A stretch of 64,000 nt of DNA, taken from an uncultured Porphyromonadaceae bacterium (lineage in GTDB: Bacteria > Bacteroidota > Bacteroidia > Bacteroidales > Muribaculaceae). The notes below the pieces were generated by a model. The model searched no databases. It was not told where the DNA came from and was given only the letters and a program-made list of their open reading frames with translations. Of this stretch, positions 1-9,181 are shown piece by piece. The first letter of the stretch is position 1; each line of letters starts with the position of its first letter. The stretch covers positions 17,965 to 81,964 of the forward strand of contig CANRWW010000007.1 of NCBI GenBank assembly GCA_947643665.1, given 5' to 3'. The translations under genes were made by a program, and so were the position numbers.

Positions 1-87
1 AACTCAACGGAGCTCCTGACTGAATTAATTTAAGCAAACCGTCAAAAATATTTTGTCACGGAAAGGCATTCCCTTACCGTGAGAAAG

Positions 88-1272
88 CTACAGATTTAAA
101 TTCACCCACTCCACCATACGCCTAAGACCTTCGGCAAGTACACTGCGCGGGCATGCCATGTTGATCCGTACAAACCCTGTAGAACCATACATAGTGCCGC
201 TGTTCACCCACACATGCGCCTCATTCATAAGCCGGTGTTCAAGTTCGTCAGATGAAATCCCGAGAGCACTGACATCTACCCATGGAAGGTAGGTCGCCTC
301 CAGCTTAGTGACAGGACATTGAGGCAACCCTTCACGGAGCATGTCCACAGCCATTTCGTAATTGTCCCATAAATATCCCCGTAATTCAGCAAGCCACTCC
401 TCCCCCTGGGGTGTATACGACGCTTTTAAGGCCTCTACACCGAAAGGATTCACGTCACATACCTCATTGATGTTTATGGCACGGTCCACCAAGGCACGCA
501 CATCTGCATCAGGGCATATTATATTGGCAATCTGCAAGCCGGCAGTATTGAAAGCCTTCGAAGGGGAAAGGCATACAATGGCAGTGCGGACACCCGCGTT
601 GATTTCAAGGTCAACCGGCCCGTATGGCACATAAGAGAGGCCAGGTGCCGTAAGTTCGCAATGTATCTCGTCGCTTACCACCCTCACCCCATGCCGGCGG
701 CATATTTCAGCAACCCGTGCAAGTTCCGCCCGCGTCCATATACGCCCGGCAGGATTGTGCGGATTGCATAACAAAAGCATCTTCACATCTTCACGGGAAG
801 CCTTACGCTCCAGATCATCGAAATCAATCTCATAACTGAACAGACCGTCAGGACAATCAATGCGCCTGAGAGGACTTTCAACAATGCTGCAACCGTTGTT
901 CCTTATTGATGAAAAAAAGCAGTTGTATACAGGTGTCATTACAAGGATCCCGTCACCCGGACTTACAAGTGCTTTTATTATCGCCGATATGGCAGACACG
1001 ACACCAGATGTATAAATTACATTTTCACGGCCGAACACATATCCGTGGCGGTTGGCGAACCATCCGGTAAGGGCATCATAATAGTCATCACCTACCAAGG
1101 TATATCCGAATACCCCATGCTCCACCCTGCGTCGCAAAGCGTCAAGTACCACCGGAGCAGTGCGGAAATCCATATCTGCAACCCATAGCGGGATCACCTC
1201 GCGCGACACTGCGGAATCCCATTTGTATGAACCGCTCCCGCGGCGCTCCACAATCTCGTCGAATCTGCTCAT
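88..1272 (-). CDS. PatB/MalY-type PLP-dependent C-S lyase / aminotransferase
   Basis: A 394-residue fold-type I PLP enzyme of the MalY/PatB branch, whose members usually cleave C-S bonds (cystathionine beta-lyase activity) rather than transaminate. The N-terminal LWVADMDF motif (residues 29-36) is typical of that branch. The cofactor residues are visible: Asn in CNPHNP (169-174), Asp201 in SDEIH, and the Schiff-base lysine K239 in SPSKAFNTAG. No signal peptide is present, so it should be cytoplasmic. Its ATG overlaps the stop of the upstream DUF3737 gene by 4 nt (ATGA), which implies translational coupling in one operon. The exact substrate cannot be read from the sequence; cystathionine or a related thiol amino acid is the family expectation. 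Confidence 0.85.
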   Translation of the reverse strand: MSRFDEIVERRGSGSYKWDSAVSREVIPLWVADMDFRTAPVVLDALRRRVEHGVFGYTLVGDDYYDALTGWFANRHGYVFGRENVIYTSGVVSAISAIIKALVSPGDGILVMTPVYNCFFSSIRNNGCSIVESPLRRIDCPDGLFSYEIDFDDLERKASREDVKMLLLCNPHNPAGRIWTRAELARVAEICRRHGVRVVSDEIHCELTAPGLSYVPYGPVDLEINAGVRTAIVCLSPSKAFNTAGLQIANIICPDADVRALVDRAININEVCDVNPFGVEALKASYTPQGEEWLAELRGYLWDNYEMAVDMLREGLPQCPVTKLEATYLPWVDVSALGISSDELEHRLMNEAHVWVNSGTMYGSTGFVRINMACPRSVLAEGLRRMVEWVNLNL

Positions 1273-2132
1273 ATTTCAGTCTCTATCACGCAATCGGCAG
1301 GAGCAAGCACATTGGCATCAACTATCACCTCACCCACGGCAAGCGCCCGTATATGTCCGCTGCTTGGATTTTTCACGCTCACTATAGAAGAGTTTATCGT
1401 GGCTTCCACGGTACTGTCCTCAAAAGCGAGATCGCACTGGTCACCCATCTCGCAATCCTCCATTACCAGCCCCTCGGCATAACATAAAGGCTGCGTGCCA
1501 TTTATCCTGCATCTAACCAGACGCAGGTTTCTGGAGTGCCATCCGAGGTATTCACCGTTGATTTCAGAGTCATATATGGTCACGTTCTCGGTCTCCCAGA
1601 AAGCATCTTTTGAATTTATGACTGCATTGCGTATCACTACATCGCGGCAATACTGGAAAGAGTAATTGCCGTCCTGACGGTAATCCTTTATGTCAATATC
1701 GGAGCTGTGCATGAAAAGATAGTCGGCATTGGCCACCTTCACCCCTCGAAGTTTCACATCGCGGCACCCCCAGAAGGTTTCCTGGGCATCCGGAATCTCC
1801 ACATCCTCAATGTCAAGGCCTCGCATCTCACGAAACATCTTAGGTGCGTCAACCCTCGTATGTTTCATCACAAGATCGTTTGAGTACCACAAGGCCGCAC
1901 GTGCGCCAGGAGCAAACGTACAGTCCGACACGCGGAAACCGTCGGTATGCCAGAACGGGTATTTCCCTTCAAAAAGGCATCTCTCTGCAACTATCCCGGA
2001 CGTGCGCTTCAAGGCAGACTCACCTGCATGGAACACACAATCCACAAGTTTCACATCCTTGACCGCAAAAAGGGCACGCTCGCCTCCGAACTCTTTGCCT
2101 GTAACGGTCTTCATATCTTTATCTTCTTTCAT
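1269..2132 (-). CDS. DUF3737 family protein, right-handed beta-helix
   Basis: A 287-residue protein made of about ten short imperfect repeats of the type x-V-x-D-x-x-F, with many aromatic and Cys/Asp-rich turns, as in pectate-lyase-like parallel beta-helices. I recognise it as the DUF3737 family, which has no established function. There is no signal peptide. Two starts are possible: the first ATG (MKEDKD) or ATG seven codons in (MKTVTG). It is the first gene of a two-gene operon with the downstream PLP lyase, and the 4-nt ATGA overlap suggests a fixed stoichiometry. A Bacteroidetes promoter lies 66 bp upstream. Confidence 0.8.
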   Translation of the reverse strand: MKEDKDMKTVTGKEFGGERALFAVKDVKLVDCVFHAGESALKRTSGIVAERCLFEGKYPFWHTDGFRVSDCTFAPGARAALWYSNDLVMKHTRVDAPKMFREMRGLDIEDVEIPDAQETFWGCRDVKLRGVKVANADYLFMHSSDIDIKDYRQDGNYSFQYCRDVVIRNAVINSKDAFWETENVTIYDSEINGEYLGWHSRNLRLVRCRINGTQPLCYAEGLVMEDCEMGDQCDLAFEDSTVEATINSSIVSVKNPSSGHIRALAVGEVIVDANVLAPADCVIETEI

Positions 2133-2197
2133 TTTTAGATTAACTGTTCAAAAATTCATGTGTATCTCTTGCCTGGTGATGCCAGATTATACAACTA

Positions 2198-2228
2198 CAA
2201 AATTACTTAACTTCCACCCCATGCGCAA
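2198..2228 (-). promoter_or_regulatory. Promoter of the DUF3737-PatB operon
   Basis: On the minus strand TAATTTTG (2198-2205) matches the Bacteroidetes -7 box TAnnTTTG. A TTG (2226-2228) lies 20 bp upstream, the expected -33 spacing. The predicted transcription start falls about 60 nt before the ATG. Confidence 0.6.
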
Positions 2229-2336
2229 TATCATAATTCACGCTAGCCATACCTTTTTTCCGGCAAAACGCCTCAAACCATATACGAGACAAAATTGTTT
2301 AACATACGGAAACATAAAATTGAAAACTTTATCAAA

Positions 2337-2837
2337 ATGAAAGAACATCTTACCATCGCACTTGTGGCACACGACCACAGAAAAGCCGACATGGTAGACT
2401 GGGCGAGATTCAATGCAGGCTACCTGTCAAAACACCATCTTATATGCACCGGTACAACCGGAGGATTGATCAAGAAAGCATTTGACGAAGCAGGTATACA
2501 GGCCAATATAGAATGTATGAATTCCGGTCCCATGGGTGGCGACGCGGAAATTGCAGCCAAAGTGGTGCGCAACGAGATTGACCTCGCAATATTCCTGATT
2601 GACGACCTCAACCCACAACCGCATGAAGCAGACATACAGATGCTTCTGCGGCAATGCCGGTTGCACAATGTGCCCATCGCTTGCAACAGGATAAGCGCAG
2701 ACTTAATGATTTCCAGCAAATTATGGAGAGATCCCGATTACCATCCAATGGCACAAAGCTATACCGAATTCAAACGCACCCCGGAAAACACTCCGGTACC
2801 AAATCAAAACTCAGGTGAGGAATCCCCTCTGGCATAA
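2337..2837 (+). CDS. mgsA: Methylglyoxal synthase
   Basis: Converts dihydroxyacetone phosphate to methylglyoxal and phosphate, a cytoplasmic bypass of lower glycolysis that relieves sugar-phosphate stress. The 166-residue protein carries the family hallmarks: VAHDHRK at 9-15, TGTTGG at 38-43, the catalytic Asp in SGPMGGDAEI (D69), and DDLNPQPHEAD (89-99) with its conserved His. An in-frame ATG 14 codons upstream (2295) would add a lysine-rich extension with no family match, so I chose the start giving MKEHLTIALVAHD. The C-terminal 20 residues are Pro/Asn-rich and variable. The gene stands alone, divergent from the DUF3737 operon. Confidence 0.93.
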   Translation: MKEHLTIALVAHDHRKADMVDWARFNAGYLSKHHLICTGTTGGLIKKAFDEAGIQANIECMNSGPMGGDAEIAAKVVRNEIDLAIFLIDDLNPQPHEADIQMLLRQCRLHNVPIACNRISADLMISSKLWRDPDYHPMAQSYTEFKRTPENTPVPNQNSGEESPLA

Positions 2838-2887
2838 TCCGATTCCCTTAAAAAAATGCCTGGGAATGCCAAAAATATATTGAATAG

Positions 2888-2919
2888 TTTGGTTGACTGT
2901 TAAAAAGTTTTTAACTTTG
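2888..2919 (+). promoter_or_regulatory. Promoter of the OmpA-family gene
   Basis: TTTG (2888-2891), a 20-bp spacer and TAACTTTG (2912-2919) match the Bacteroidetes -33/-7 consensus exactly. The start codon lies 26 nt beyond the -7 box, giving a short leader typical of an abundant outer-membrane protein. Confidence 0.75.
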
Positions 2920-2944
2920 TAGCCAAACAATAAACAGAGAAATT

Positions 2945-4111
2945 ATGAAGAAGGTTATTTTGTTGACAGCTATTGCCTTAAGCTCAATTTGCGCTTCTGC
3001 GCAAACCACAGTGGCAGGCAGCAAGTTTACCGACAACTGGAGCTTCACCCTCAAAGGTGGCGCCGTTCTTTCATCCAAGGCTGTAGGCAGCCACGGTTTC
3101 TGGAAAGACGGTCGCGGTGTGGTAGGTGCCGAGCTTCGCAAACAGATCACACCAGTCTTTGGCCTCGGTGCCGAAGGCGAATGGAGCATCAATACCTCCT
3201 CTTGGTATCCGGTAAAGTCCGCCAATGTATTTGATCATCAGTATGTAGGCGTTTTTGGTGCCGTAAATTTATCCAATGCTTTTGCAGGTTATGCAGGCAT
3301 GCCCCGCGTATTTGAAGTGGAACTCGTAGCCGGTACAGGCTGGTTGCATGCATACTACCCCCACACCGTATGCGACGACGGAAACTCATGGGCAACCAAG
3401 GTTGGTTTGAACCTTAACTTCAACCTCGGTTCAAGCCGTGCATGGACTCTTGCCGTAAAACCCGCATATATATGGAACATGAACGGCAATCCAAGCCCCA
3501 ACGTACTTGGTTATTCAGCCGAATACAATGCCAACTATGGCGGTCTTGAGCTTGAAGCCGGTATCACATACCACTTCGGCAACTCCAACGGCACACACCA
3601 CTTTGTTGTAGTGCGCCCCTATGACCAAAACGAAATTGACGCACTCAACGCACAGATCAATGCACTTCGCGCAGATCTTGACGCATGCGGAGCTAACAAC
3701 GCAGCCCTTCTCGCACAGCTCGCTGACCTTCAGGCACAGCTTGACGCTTGCAACCGTCGCCCCGCAGCAGTTGAAAAAGTGGTAAAAGACCTCAATAACA
3801 TCCGCTACGTATTCTTCAACTGCGGATCATCAACAATCCAGGCAAACCAGCAGCCCAATATAGCCATGGTAGCCGATCAGCTTAAGGAGAACAAAGACGC
3901 CACAGTTACCGTAAAGGGCTACGCTTCTAAAGACGGCTCACTCGCTTTCAACAAAAAGCTCGCACAGCGCCGCGCAGAAGCTGTAAAGAAAGCGCTTGTA
4001 AAACGTTACGGCATCTCTGCTGACCGCATCCAGGCAGAAGGCATGGGTATCGGTGATCTCTTTGAAGAAAATTCATGGAACCGCGTGAGCGTATGCACAG
4101 TTAACGAATAA
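2945..4111 (+). CDS. OmpA-family outer membrane protein
   Basis: A 388-residue outer-membrane protein expected to link the outer membrane to peptidoglycan. Residues 1-20 form a signal peptide ending ASAQT. Residues about 22-225 are aromatic-rich beta-barrel. Residues about 230-275 form a heptad coiled coil (NAQINALRADLDACGANNAA and a similar repeat after it). The C-terminal 100 residues are an OmpA peptidoglycan-binding domain, with KGYASKDGS and QRRAEAVKKALVKRYGI. It has its own strong promoter and its own terminator. Codon choice and the short leader suggest high expression. It resembles the major OmpA-like porins of Bacteroides. Confidence 0.9.
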   Translation: MKKVILLTAIALSSICASAQTTVAGSKFTDNWSFTLKGGAVLSSKAVGSHGFWKDGRGVVGAELRKQITPVFGLGAEGEWSINTSSWYPVKSANVFDHQYVGVFGAVNLSNAFAGYAGMPRVFEVELVAGTGWLHAYYPHTVCDDGNSWATKVGLNLNFNLGSSRAWTLAVKPAYIWNMNGNPSPNVLGYSAEYNANYGGLELEAGITYHFGNSNGTHHFVVVRPYDQNEIDALNAQINALRADLDACGANNAALLAQLADLQAQLDACNRRPAAVEKVVKDLNNIRYVFFNCGSSTIQANQQPNIAMVADQLKENKDATVTVKGYASKDGSLAFNKKLAQRRAEAVKKALVKRYGISADRIQAEGMGIGDLFEENSWNRVSVCTVNE

Positions 4112-4128
4112 ATATCTCATACCTTATA

Positions 4129-4167
4129 AAAAAGGCGATGTGTCCGCGAGACACATCGCCTTTTTTA
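4129..4167 (+). terminator. Terminator after the OmpA-family gene
   Basis: An 11-bp GC-rich perfect stem (4134-4144 with 4150-4160, loop CGCGA) flanked by A and T runs. It lies 20 nt after the stop codon. Confidence 0.9.
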
Positions 4168-4528
4168 TTATTGCTGTCCGCCAAAGCCTGAAAACAACAA
4201 TATTCCCTTTTCGTATCAGTATGATGGTTATTCCCGCGAGCCGCCGCAGGTGGTGTGCCAAATGTCAGCCCCACATCAAGCTGGAAATGAGACCATCAGG
4301 CCGAAATTTTCGACTATCAATTACGATCGTGTGAGATACTTATCCATCCGGGCAACCATCTATATTCCGGAAAGCAACCTTGACCGCAGTCAACTACTTT
4401 GGCTCAACCTAAGATTACGGCAGGATTCTATGTTGAAACCGATATTCAGCATAGAATCCTGATGAGGGATCTTTTAACGAAAAGCCATATGAGGAGCTAT
4501 TTATCCTCTTCAAATAAAAGGATTTTTC
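4168..4528. other. 361-bp convergent intergenic region with one long hairpin
   Basis: I see no credible gene between the OmpA terminator and the end of the histidine kinase gene. The only notable structure is an inverted repeat at 4421-4437 and 4445-4461: 17 bp with one G-T wobble and a 7-nt loop. It lies 68 bp beyond the kinase stop and has no T-run on either side. It may be an mRNA 3' end structure for the kinase operon or a site with another role. Confidence 0.5.
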
Positions 4529-6028
4529 TTATGTCGGACCGGTATCGGATTGTTGCTTGGAAGGACGCGGACACGGAAGCGTGAAGATGAATTCCAGACC
4601 GCCACCTTTTCGATTGCGCACTGTTATTGACCCCCCCATTGTAATGATACTGCTTTTTACTATGGGAAGCCCCAGCCCTGTTCCTCCGGCCTTACGCGAA
4701 CGCCCTGAGTCCACGCGATAAAAACGGTCAAAAAGATGAGGAAGGTGTTCTTCACTCACTCCACAACCATTATCGTAAAATGAGAATGTCAGATAACGGT
4801 CATTCTTGCCCAGAAGTTCAATACCCATTTCTGTGCCTTTAGAATAAGCCGCACTGTTTTTAACAAGATTCTGAAGTACAGAGTTAAGCAAACCTTCATT
4901 GCCTAGGACCGTACAATTGATGGGGACATTAAAAGTAAAATCCATGCCATGGATAATACCGGAATTAACCACCTCATCAGAAAGTGTAAACACGGTGGAA
5001 TGGAAGTCTATTTCCTTTATCGGTATGCTTTTGCCAGACTCGTCAAGACGTGTCATAGTGGAAAGATCATTGAGCATGCTAACCAGACGCTCTACGTTCA
5101 TCTGCGCTTTCCCAAGAAAATGGTTCCTGTCTTTTTCAGGCATCTCCGGCTGGCTTATAAGCATTTCAATATATGCCTTTATAATTCCTATCGGAGTCTT
5201 CAGCTCGTGAGAGATGTTGTCTGTCAGCATTTTTTTCATGTTATTCTTCTCCTGGGTTGCTTTCAGGGCAATAACATGTTCACGTTCCCTCCTTATGTTG
5301 GCCTGCATACGTGAATTATATATAGCCACTATCTGACGGGAAATCTCACCTATTTCATCTGACGGGAAATCTCCCATCGGAATAAAGTCTTTGTCTGCAG
5401 CAGCACGTTGAGCGAAATCGTGCAAAAGTGTGACATTCCTGGCTTGATGCGAAGTGGCCACATACACCAATATTGTGCCAAAAGTACCGACACCAAGAAT
5501 AAAAATCCAGATGATAGGATCCACAGAAGCCGCCTGGGTAATCTTTGGAGAGCGCGGCACAGCAACCCTTATATCAAGGGCACCGTCAGCAGTTATGCGG
5601 CTAGAATAATAATACAGCTTTTTTTTCGCGACGCCAAGTTCGTCATCCATAAGACGAAGCAAACGCGTACCGTCACTTTGACTTACACGTCCATGTTCAA
5701 AAGCGGCATGCGGAATCGCATAACGGCCGTCACCGACCGTTGATATCAACTTTCTGGAACGCAAGTCATATACACGTATGACAATATCTGAAAGATATGT
5801 CTCGTCAAGATAATTCTTGACAAAAGAAATAGTCTGCCTCAAGTCATTATCGGAGGTCTGCGCATCAGCAATACATGATGCAGCCAGATCTATGCGCTCT
5901 ACGATATTGTCGCGACGGAACTTATGCTCCTCGCGAACTACAAGATAGGCAAAACCCAACAATACCGCCCAGATACATGCCACAGCAACCAGAAAAAGCC
6001 GCAGATTATATTTTATACGACGTTTCAT
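4529..6028 (-). CDS. Two-component sensor histidine kinase
   Basis: A membrane histidine kinase of 499 residues. TM1 is at about residues 9-31 and TM2 at about 172-192, enclosing a sensor region of about 140 residues with no domain I recognise. The dimerisation H-box is NISHELKTPIG (phospho-acceptor His about 274). An N-box (QNLVKNSA), a G1 box (DNGCGVS) and a G2 box (GGTGLGLPIV) complete the ATPase domain. I chose the ATG at 6028; a TTG at 6043 would add five residues, leaving 1 nt from the preceding stop. The gene directly follows the response regulator and is co-transcribed with it. Its signal is unknown. Confidence 0.9.
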   Translation of the reverse strand: MKRRIKYNLRLFLVAVACIWAVLLGFAYLVVREEHKFRRDNIVERIDLAASCIADAQTSDNDLRQTISFVKNYLDETYLSDIVIRVYDLRSRKLISTVGDGRYAIPHAAFEHGRVSQSDGTRLLRLMDDELGVAKKKLYYYSSRITADGALDIRVAVPRSPKITQAASVDPIIWIFILGVGTFGTILVYVATSHQARNVTLLHDFAQRAAADKDFIPMGDFPSDEIGEISRQIVAIYNSRMQANIRREREHVIALKATQEKNNMKKMLTDNISHELKTPIGIIKAYIEMLISQPEMPEKDRNHFLGKAQMNVERLVSMLNDLSTMTRLDESGKSIPIKEIDFHSTVFTLSDEVVNSGIIHGMDFTFNVPINCTVLGNEGLLNSVLQNLVKNSAAYSKGTEMGIELLGKNDRYLTFSFYDNGCGVSEEHLPHLFDRFYRVDSGRSRKAGGTGLGLPIVKSSIITMGGSITVRNRKGGGLEFIFTLPCPRPSKQQSDTGPT

Positions 6029-6044
6029 CTGACCCTTGGCCAAA

Positions 6045-6773
6045 TCAGTTCACCTCAGCTTTGAAACCATAGCCAAAACCGAGACGCGTAATTATATTTT
6101 CTCCGTATGGACCAAGTTTTTTGCGCAAACGTGCGACATTAGTATCAATTGACCTGTTGGTAACCTGGGCATCCCACACCTGATTCATGATTTCAGCACG
6201 CGAATGTATGCGCTCGCGGTTATTCAGGAAAAAATGAAGCAGGTCAAATTCCGTCTTTGTAAGGCCTATGTCCTTTCCATTTATATAGCAGACCTTTTCA
6301 TTCCGATCCAAACGGAGCGTCTTGAAAGTTATATCCGGTTCATAGTGGGGCTTGGAAGCTGCGACGACTATCGGTTGTTGCCTGTAACCTATAGGTGTGA
6401 TTGATTGGGTACGACGCAACACGGCACGCACGCGAGCGATGACTTCCCCTATATTAAACGGTTTGGTAATATAGTCATCAGCACCGATATTAAGACCCAT
6501 CACCATATCATCTTCTCCATCAAGGGCCGAACAGAATATAATAGGGACATTTTCAACCATAGGATTGTTGCGCACACGCTTGGCAAAATCAAAACCACTC
6601 AAGCGCTCCATCATTATATCCACAATCATCAGATTGTAGACCGACAGATCGTAGCCCAAAGCAGTCTCCGCACTATCAGCAGTGTCTACTTCATAGCCCT
6701 CCTTCTCAAGATTGTACTTGAGAATCTCACACCATGAATCTTCATCGTCTATAACCAATATACGAACTCTCAT
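6045..6773 (-). CDS. OmpR/PhoB-family response regulator
   Basis: A 242-residue regulator. The receiver domain (1-120) has the acidic pocket D9/D10, the phospho-acceptor D52 in IVDIMM, and the conserved Lys in YITKPFN. A winged-helix DNA-binding domain (about 150-240) ends with the typical NRSIDTNVARLRKKLG wing. The gene lies just upstream of its kinase, so the pair forms one operon. A tandem 10-bp repeat about 155-175 bp upstream (6927-6946) is a candidate autoregulatory site. It is not close enough to RprY for me to use that symbol. Confidence 0.92.
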   Translation of the reverse strand: MRVRILVIDDEDSWCEILKYNLEKEGYEVDTADSAETALGYDLSVYNLMIVDIMMERLSGFDFAKRVRNNPMVENVPIIFCSALDGEDDMVMGLNIGADDYITKPFNIGEVIARVRAVLRRTQSITPIGYRQQPIVVAASKPHYEPDITFKTLRLDRNEKVCYINGKDIGLTKTEFDLLHFFLNNRERIHSRAEIMNQVWDAQVTNRSIDTNVARLRKKLGPYGENIITRLGFGYGFKAEVN

Positions 6774-7049
6774 ATTTGACTTTTTGTAATATTATAGATC
6801 TTTTTTAATCAGCAAAACAGACAATAAGGCGGCAATTCAAATACGCGACTTTTTATACCTTTCAAAGCCTTTTTCTATTCCGTTATAAAGTTAATGAGAA
6901 TATACGGTTTAAATAATGCCCAATATGTTAAACAACGTTAAACAAGCGATTCTGGTGAACCAACCTTGATGCGGAATGTTCTAATGGTATAATTACTATA
7001 TTTGCACTGTGTTTTTTCATGGTATTAGATTTAAGGTTAAAGATAAAGT
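6774..7049. other. Upstream region of the two-component operon with tandem repeat
   Basis: AT-rich intergenic DNA between the response regulator and the ABC exporter terminator. It contains a direct repeat GTTAAACAA at 6927-6935 and 6937-6945, i.e. with a 10-bp period. I find no exact TAnnTTTG box for the regulator; TAACTTTA is nearest. A 60-codon reading frame on the minus strand has no protein-like character. Confidence 0.4.
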
Positions 7050-7083
7050 AAAACAGGCTGTCGTGAGACAGCCTGTTTTGTAT
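7050..7083. terminator. Terminator after the ABC exporter gene
   Basis: A 13-bp perfect stem (7050-7062 with 7067-7079, loop GTGA) with A- and T-rich ends. It begins 31 nt beyond the exporter stop on the minus strand and is symmetric, so it could act in both directions. Confidence 0.85.
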
Positions 7084-7109
7084 AACTGGCAAACCGCAAT
7101 TGATTTTCA

Positions 7110-8939
7110 TTAAAATTTCTGCATATCAACCAGATGCCTGTAATAACCGTTTAAGGCAAGCAGTTCGTCGTGGGTGCCCTGCTCTACGATACGCCCCTCA
7201 TGAAGCACACATATTATATCGGCATTTTTAATGGTTGAAAGGCGATGTGCTATCACCATCGTAGTACGCCCCTCCATAAGACGGTCCAACGCTTCCTGAA
7301 CCAGCTTTTCACTCTCCGAATCAAGAGCCGACGTAGCTTCGTCAAGTATAAGCAGCGGAGGGTTTTTAAGAATGGCCCGTGCTATTGATATGCGCTGGCG
7401 TTGCCCCCCGGAGAGGCGGCATCCGCGGTCGCCTATATTGGTATCATATCCATTTTCCGACGCCATTATGAAATCGTGGGCATTGGCCACCTTGGCAGCA
7501 CGTATCACATCTTCCTTCGTCGCACTGTCAACACCGAATGTTATGTTGTTGTAAAATGTATCGTTGAACAGTATCGCTTCCTGGTTTACATTGCCCATGA
7601 ATGAGCGAAGATCGTGGACCCTAAGATCACGTATGTCTATACCGTCTACTTTCACAGAGCCTTTCTGCACGTCGTAGAATCGTGGCAGAAGGTCTGCCAT
7701 GGTAGACTTGCCTGATCCCGACTGTCCGACAAGAGCTACCGTAGCACCAGCCGGCACATCAAGGCTTACATCATGGAGCACCTCATTGTCGCCATACGCG
7801 AAAGTCACATCGTCATATGTTATGCGCCCATGCAGATCACCTATTACCTTCGGTTCAACCGGATCCTTAATCGGATTGTCTGCTCCTAATATCTTGTCGA
7901 CACGCTCCATTGAAGCCAGACCTTTCTGTATGGAGTACATGGCTTTACTTAGATCTTTGGCAGGATTTATAAGCGAATAGAATATCGTCATATAGAAAAT
8001 GAAATCCGCGGCATCCATATGTGAGTCACCCCCCAAAATAAGCGTGCCTCCGAACCACAGGACTATCGCCACTGCTATAGTACCGAGAAATTCACTCATA
8101 GGATGAGCCAGCGCCTGCCTGCGGGCTATACGGTTGGAGAGGCGGTAGAATTCCTGATTCTCCCGGTGGAAGCGGTTTTCAACTTTTTCTTCCGCGTTGA
8201 AGGCCTTGATGATACGTAAACCTCCGAGACATTCCTCAATGTTCGACATCAACACTCCCCATTGATTCTGCTGCGCAAGCGACTGTCTCTTCAAAGCCTT
8301 TCCTACACGCCCCATCACAAGCCCTGCCAACGGAAGGAGGATAAGCACGAACACTGTCAGTTTCCAAGACAGAAGCACCATGATAGTAAGATATACTATG
8401 ATTGATATCGGGTTTTTGAACATCATGTCCAGTGATTGCATGATGGAATTTTCTATTTCACCGACATCACCACTCATACGCGCCATCACATCGCCTTTAC
8501 GTGCCGCCGTGAAAAATGATATGGGCAGAGTCACCATTTTATCAAACACATAATTGCGTATGTCACGCACTATGCCGGACCTCATAGGGATAATAATATA
8601 CGAACACAGGTATGTCACTCCCACCTTAAGCCCGGTCAACAGCACAAGTGCTCCTGCAAGACCTGCCAATGCCAATGTCGGACCGGCAGTATTGATGGTC
8701 TCCTGTATATAATAATAGAAATTATTCAGCACGATATCCTTGGCATTATCCCAATCCCAAGGCATAAACGTATAATGCACCGCTTCATCAACCCTGAAGA
8801 GCATTTTCAGAATAGGCACTATCAGGAAAAAGGAGAATACGGTAAGAAATGACGCTAAGATATTGAAGAATATGTTTAGGATAACATATTTTTTGTATGG
8901 CGGCACAAAACGCCGTATGATCTGTATAAATTCTTTCAT
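7110..8939 (-). CDS. MsbA-type ABC exporter (fused membrane and ATPase domains)
   Basis: A 609-residue half-transporter that should homodimerise. Six transmembrane helices (residues about 15-320) precede an ATPase domain with Walker A GQSGSGKST, signature LSGGQRQRIS, Walker B LLILDEATSAL and switch His in VIAHRLST. This is the architecture of MsbA and related lipid or drug exporters. The substrate is not decided by sequence. I chose the ATG at 8939 (MKEFIQIIRRF) because it lies downstream of a good promoter and matches family starts; a codon 14 positions upstream adds only hydrophobic filler. It is a single-gene unit. Confidence 0.88.
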   Translation of the reverse strand: MKEFIQIIRRFVPPYKKYVILNIFFNILASFLTVFSFFLIVPILKMLFRVDEAVHYTFMPWDWDNAKDIVLNNFYYYIQETINTAGPTLALAGLAGALVLLTGLKVGVTYLCSYIIIPMRSGIVRDIRNYVFDKMVTLPISFFTAARKGDVMARMSGDVGEIENSIMQSLDMMFKNPISIIVYLTIMVLLSWKLTVFVLILLPLAGLVMGRVGKALKRQSLAQQNQWGVLMSNIEECLGGLRIIKAFNAEEKVENRFHRENQEFYRLSNRIARRQALAHPMSEFLGTIAVAIVLWFGGTLILGGDSHMDAADFIFYMTIFYSLINPAKDLSKAMYSIQKGLASMERVDKILGADNPIKDPVEPKVIGDLHGRITYDDVTFAYGDNEVLHDVSLDVPAGATVALVGQSGSGKSTMADLLPRFYDVQKGSVKVDGIDIRDLRVHDLRSFMGNVNQEAILFNDTFYNNITFGVDSATKEDVIRAAKVANAHDFIMASENGYDTNIGDRGCRLSGGQRQRISIARAILKNPPLLILDEATSALDSESEKLVQEALDRLMEGRTTMVIAHRLSTIKNADIICVLHEGRIVEQGTHDELLALNGYYRHLVDMQKF

Positions 8940-9009
8940 CTTATACTGCAAAAACAAGGGGTATGCCACCGTAATAAGCAAAAGTACGGACGCGCTCCTC
9001 TGTGAACTG

Positions 9010-9041
9010 CAAATTTACGAATTTTTTCTCACCACAGCAAC
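9010..9041 (-). promoter_or_regulatory. Promoter of the ABC exporter gene
   Basis: The minus strand has TAAATTTG (9010-9017) with TTG 21 bp upstream (9039-9041). The predicted start lies about 65 nt before the chosen ATG at 8939. Confidence 0.6.
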
Positions 9042-9090
9042 ATTTGCCCCCAGTGCGAGACAGACATGTATCCCTTGTATTATCTGCCAA

Positions 9091-9137
9091 ATAGAAAATC
9101 TGCAATTCCCTAAAGTCAGAAATTGCAGATTTTCCAT
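9091..9137 (-). terminator. Terminator of the 2-oxoacid oxidoreductase operon
   Basis: A 14-bp perfect AT-rich stem (9094-9107 with 9121-9134), 13-nt loop, ending in a T-rich stretch on the minus strand. It lies 48 nt after the stop of the last gene of the operon. Confidence 0.7.
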
Positions 9138-9181
9138 ATGGAAACTTGCCGACTGGAATTATCAGCAATGGCATATACATA

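Noticed and set aside
6928..7110. 60-codon minus-strand frame
   Set aside because: It spans the exporter terminator and the tandem repeat, with no family signal.
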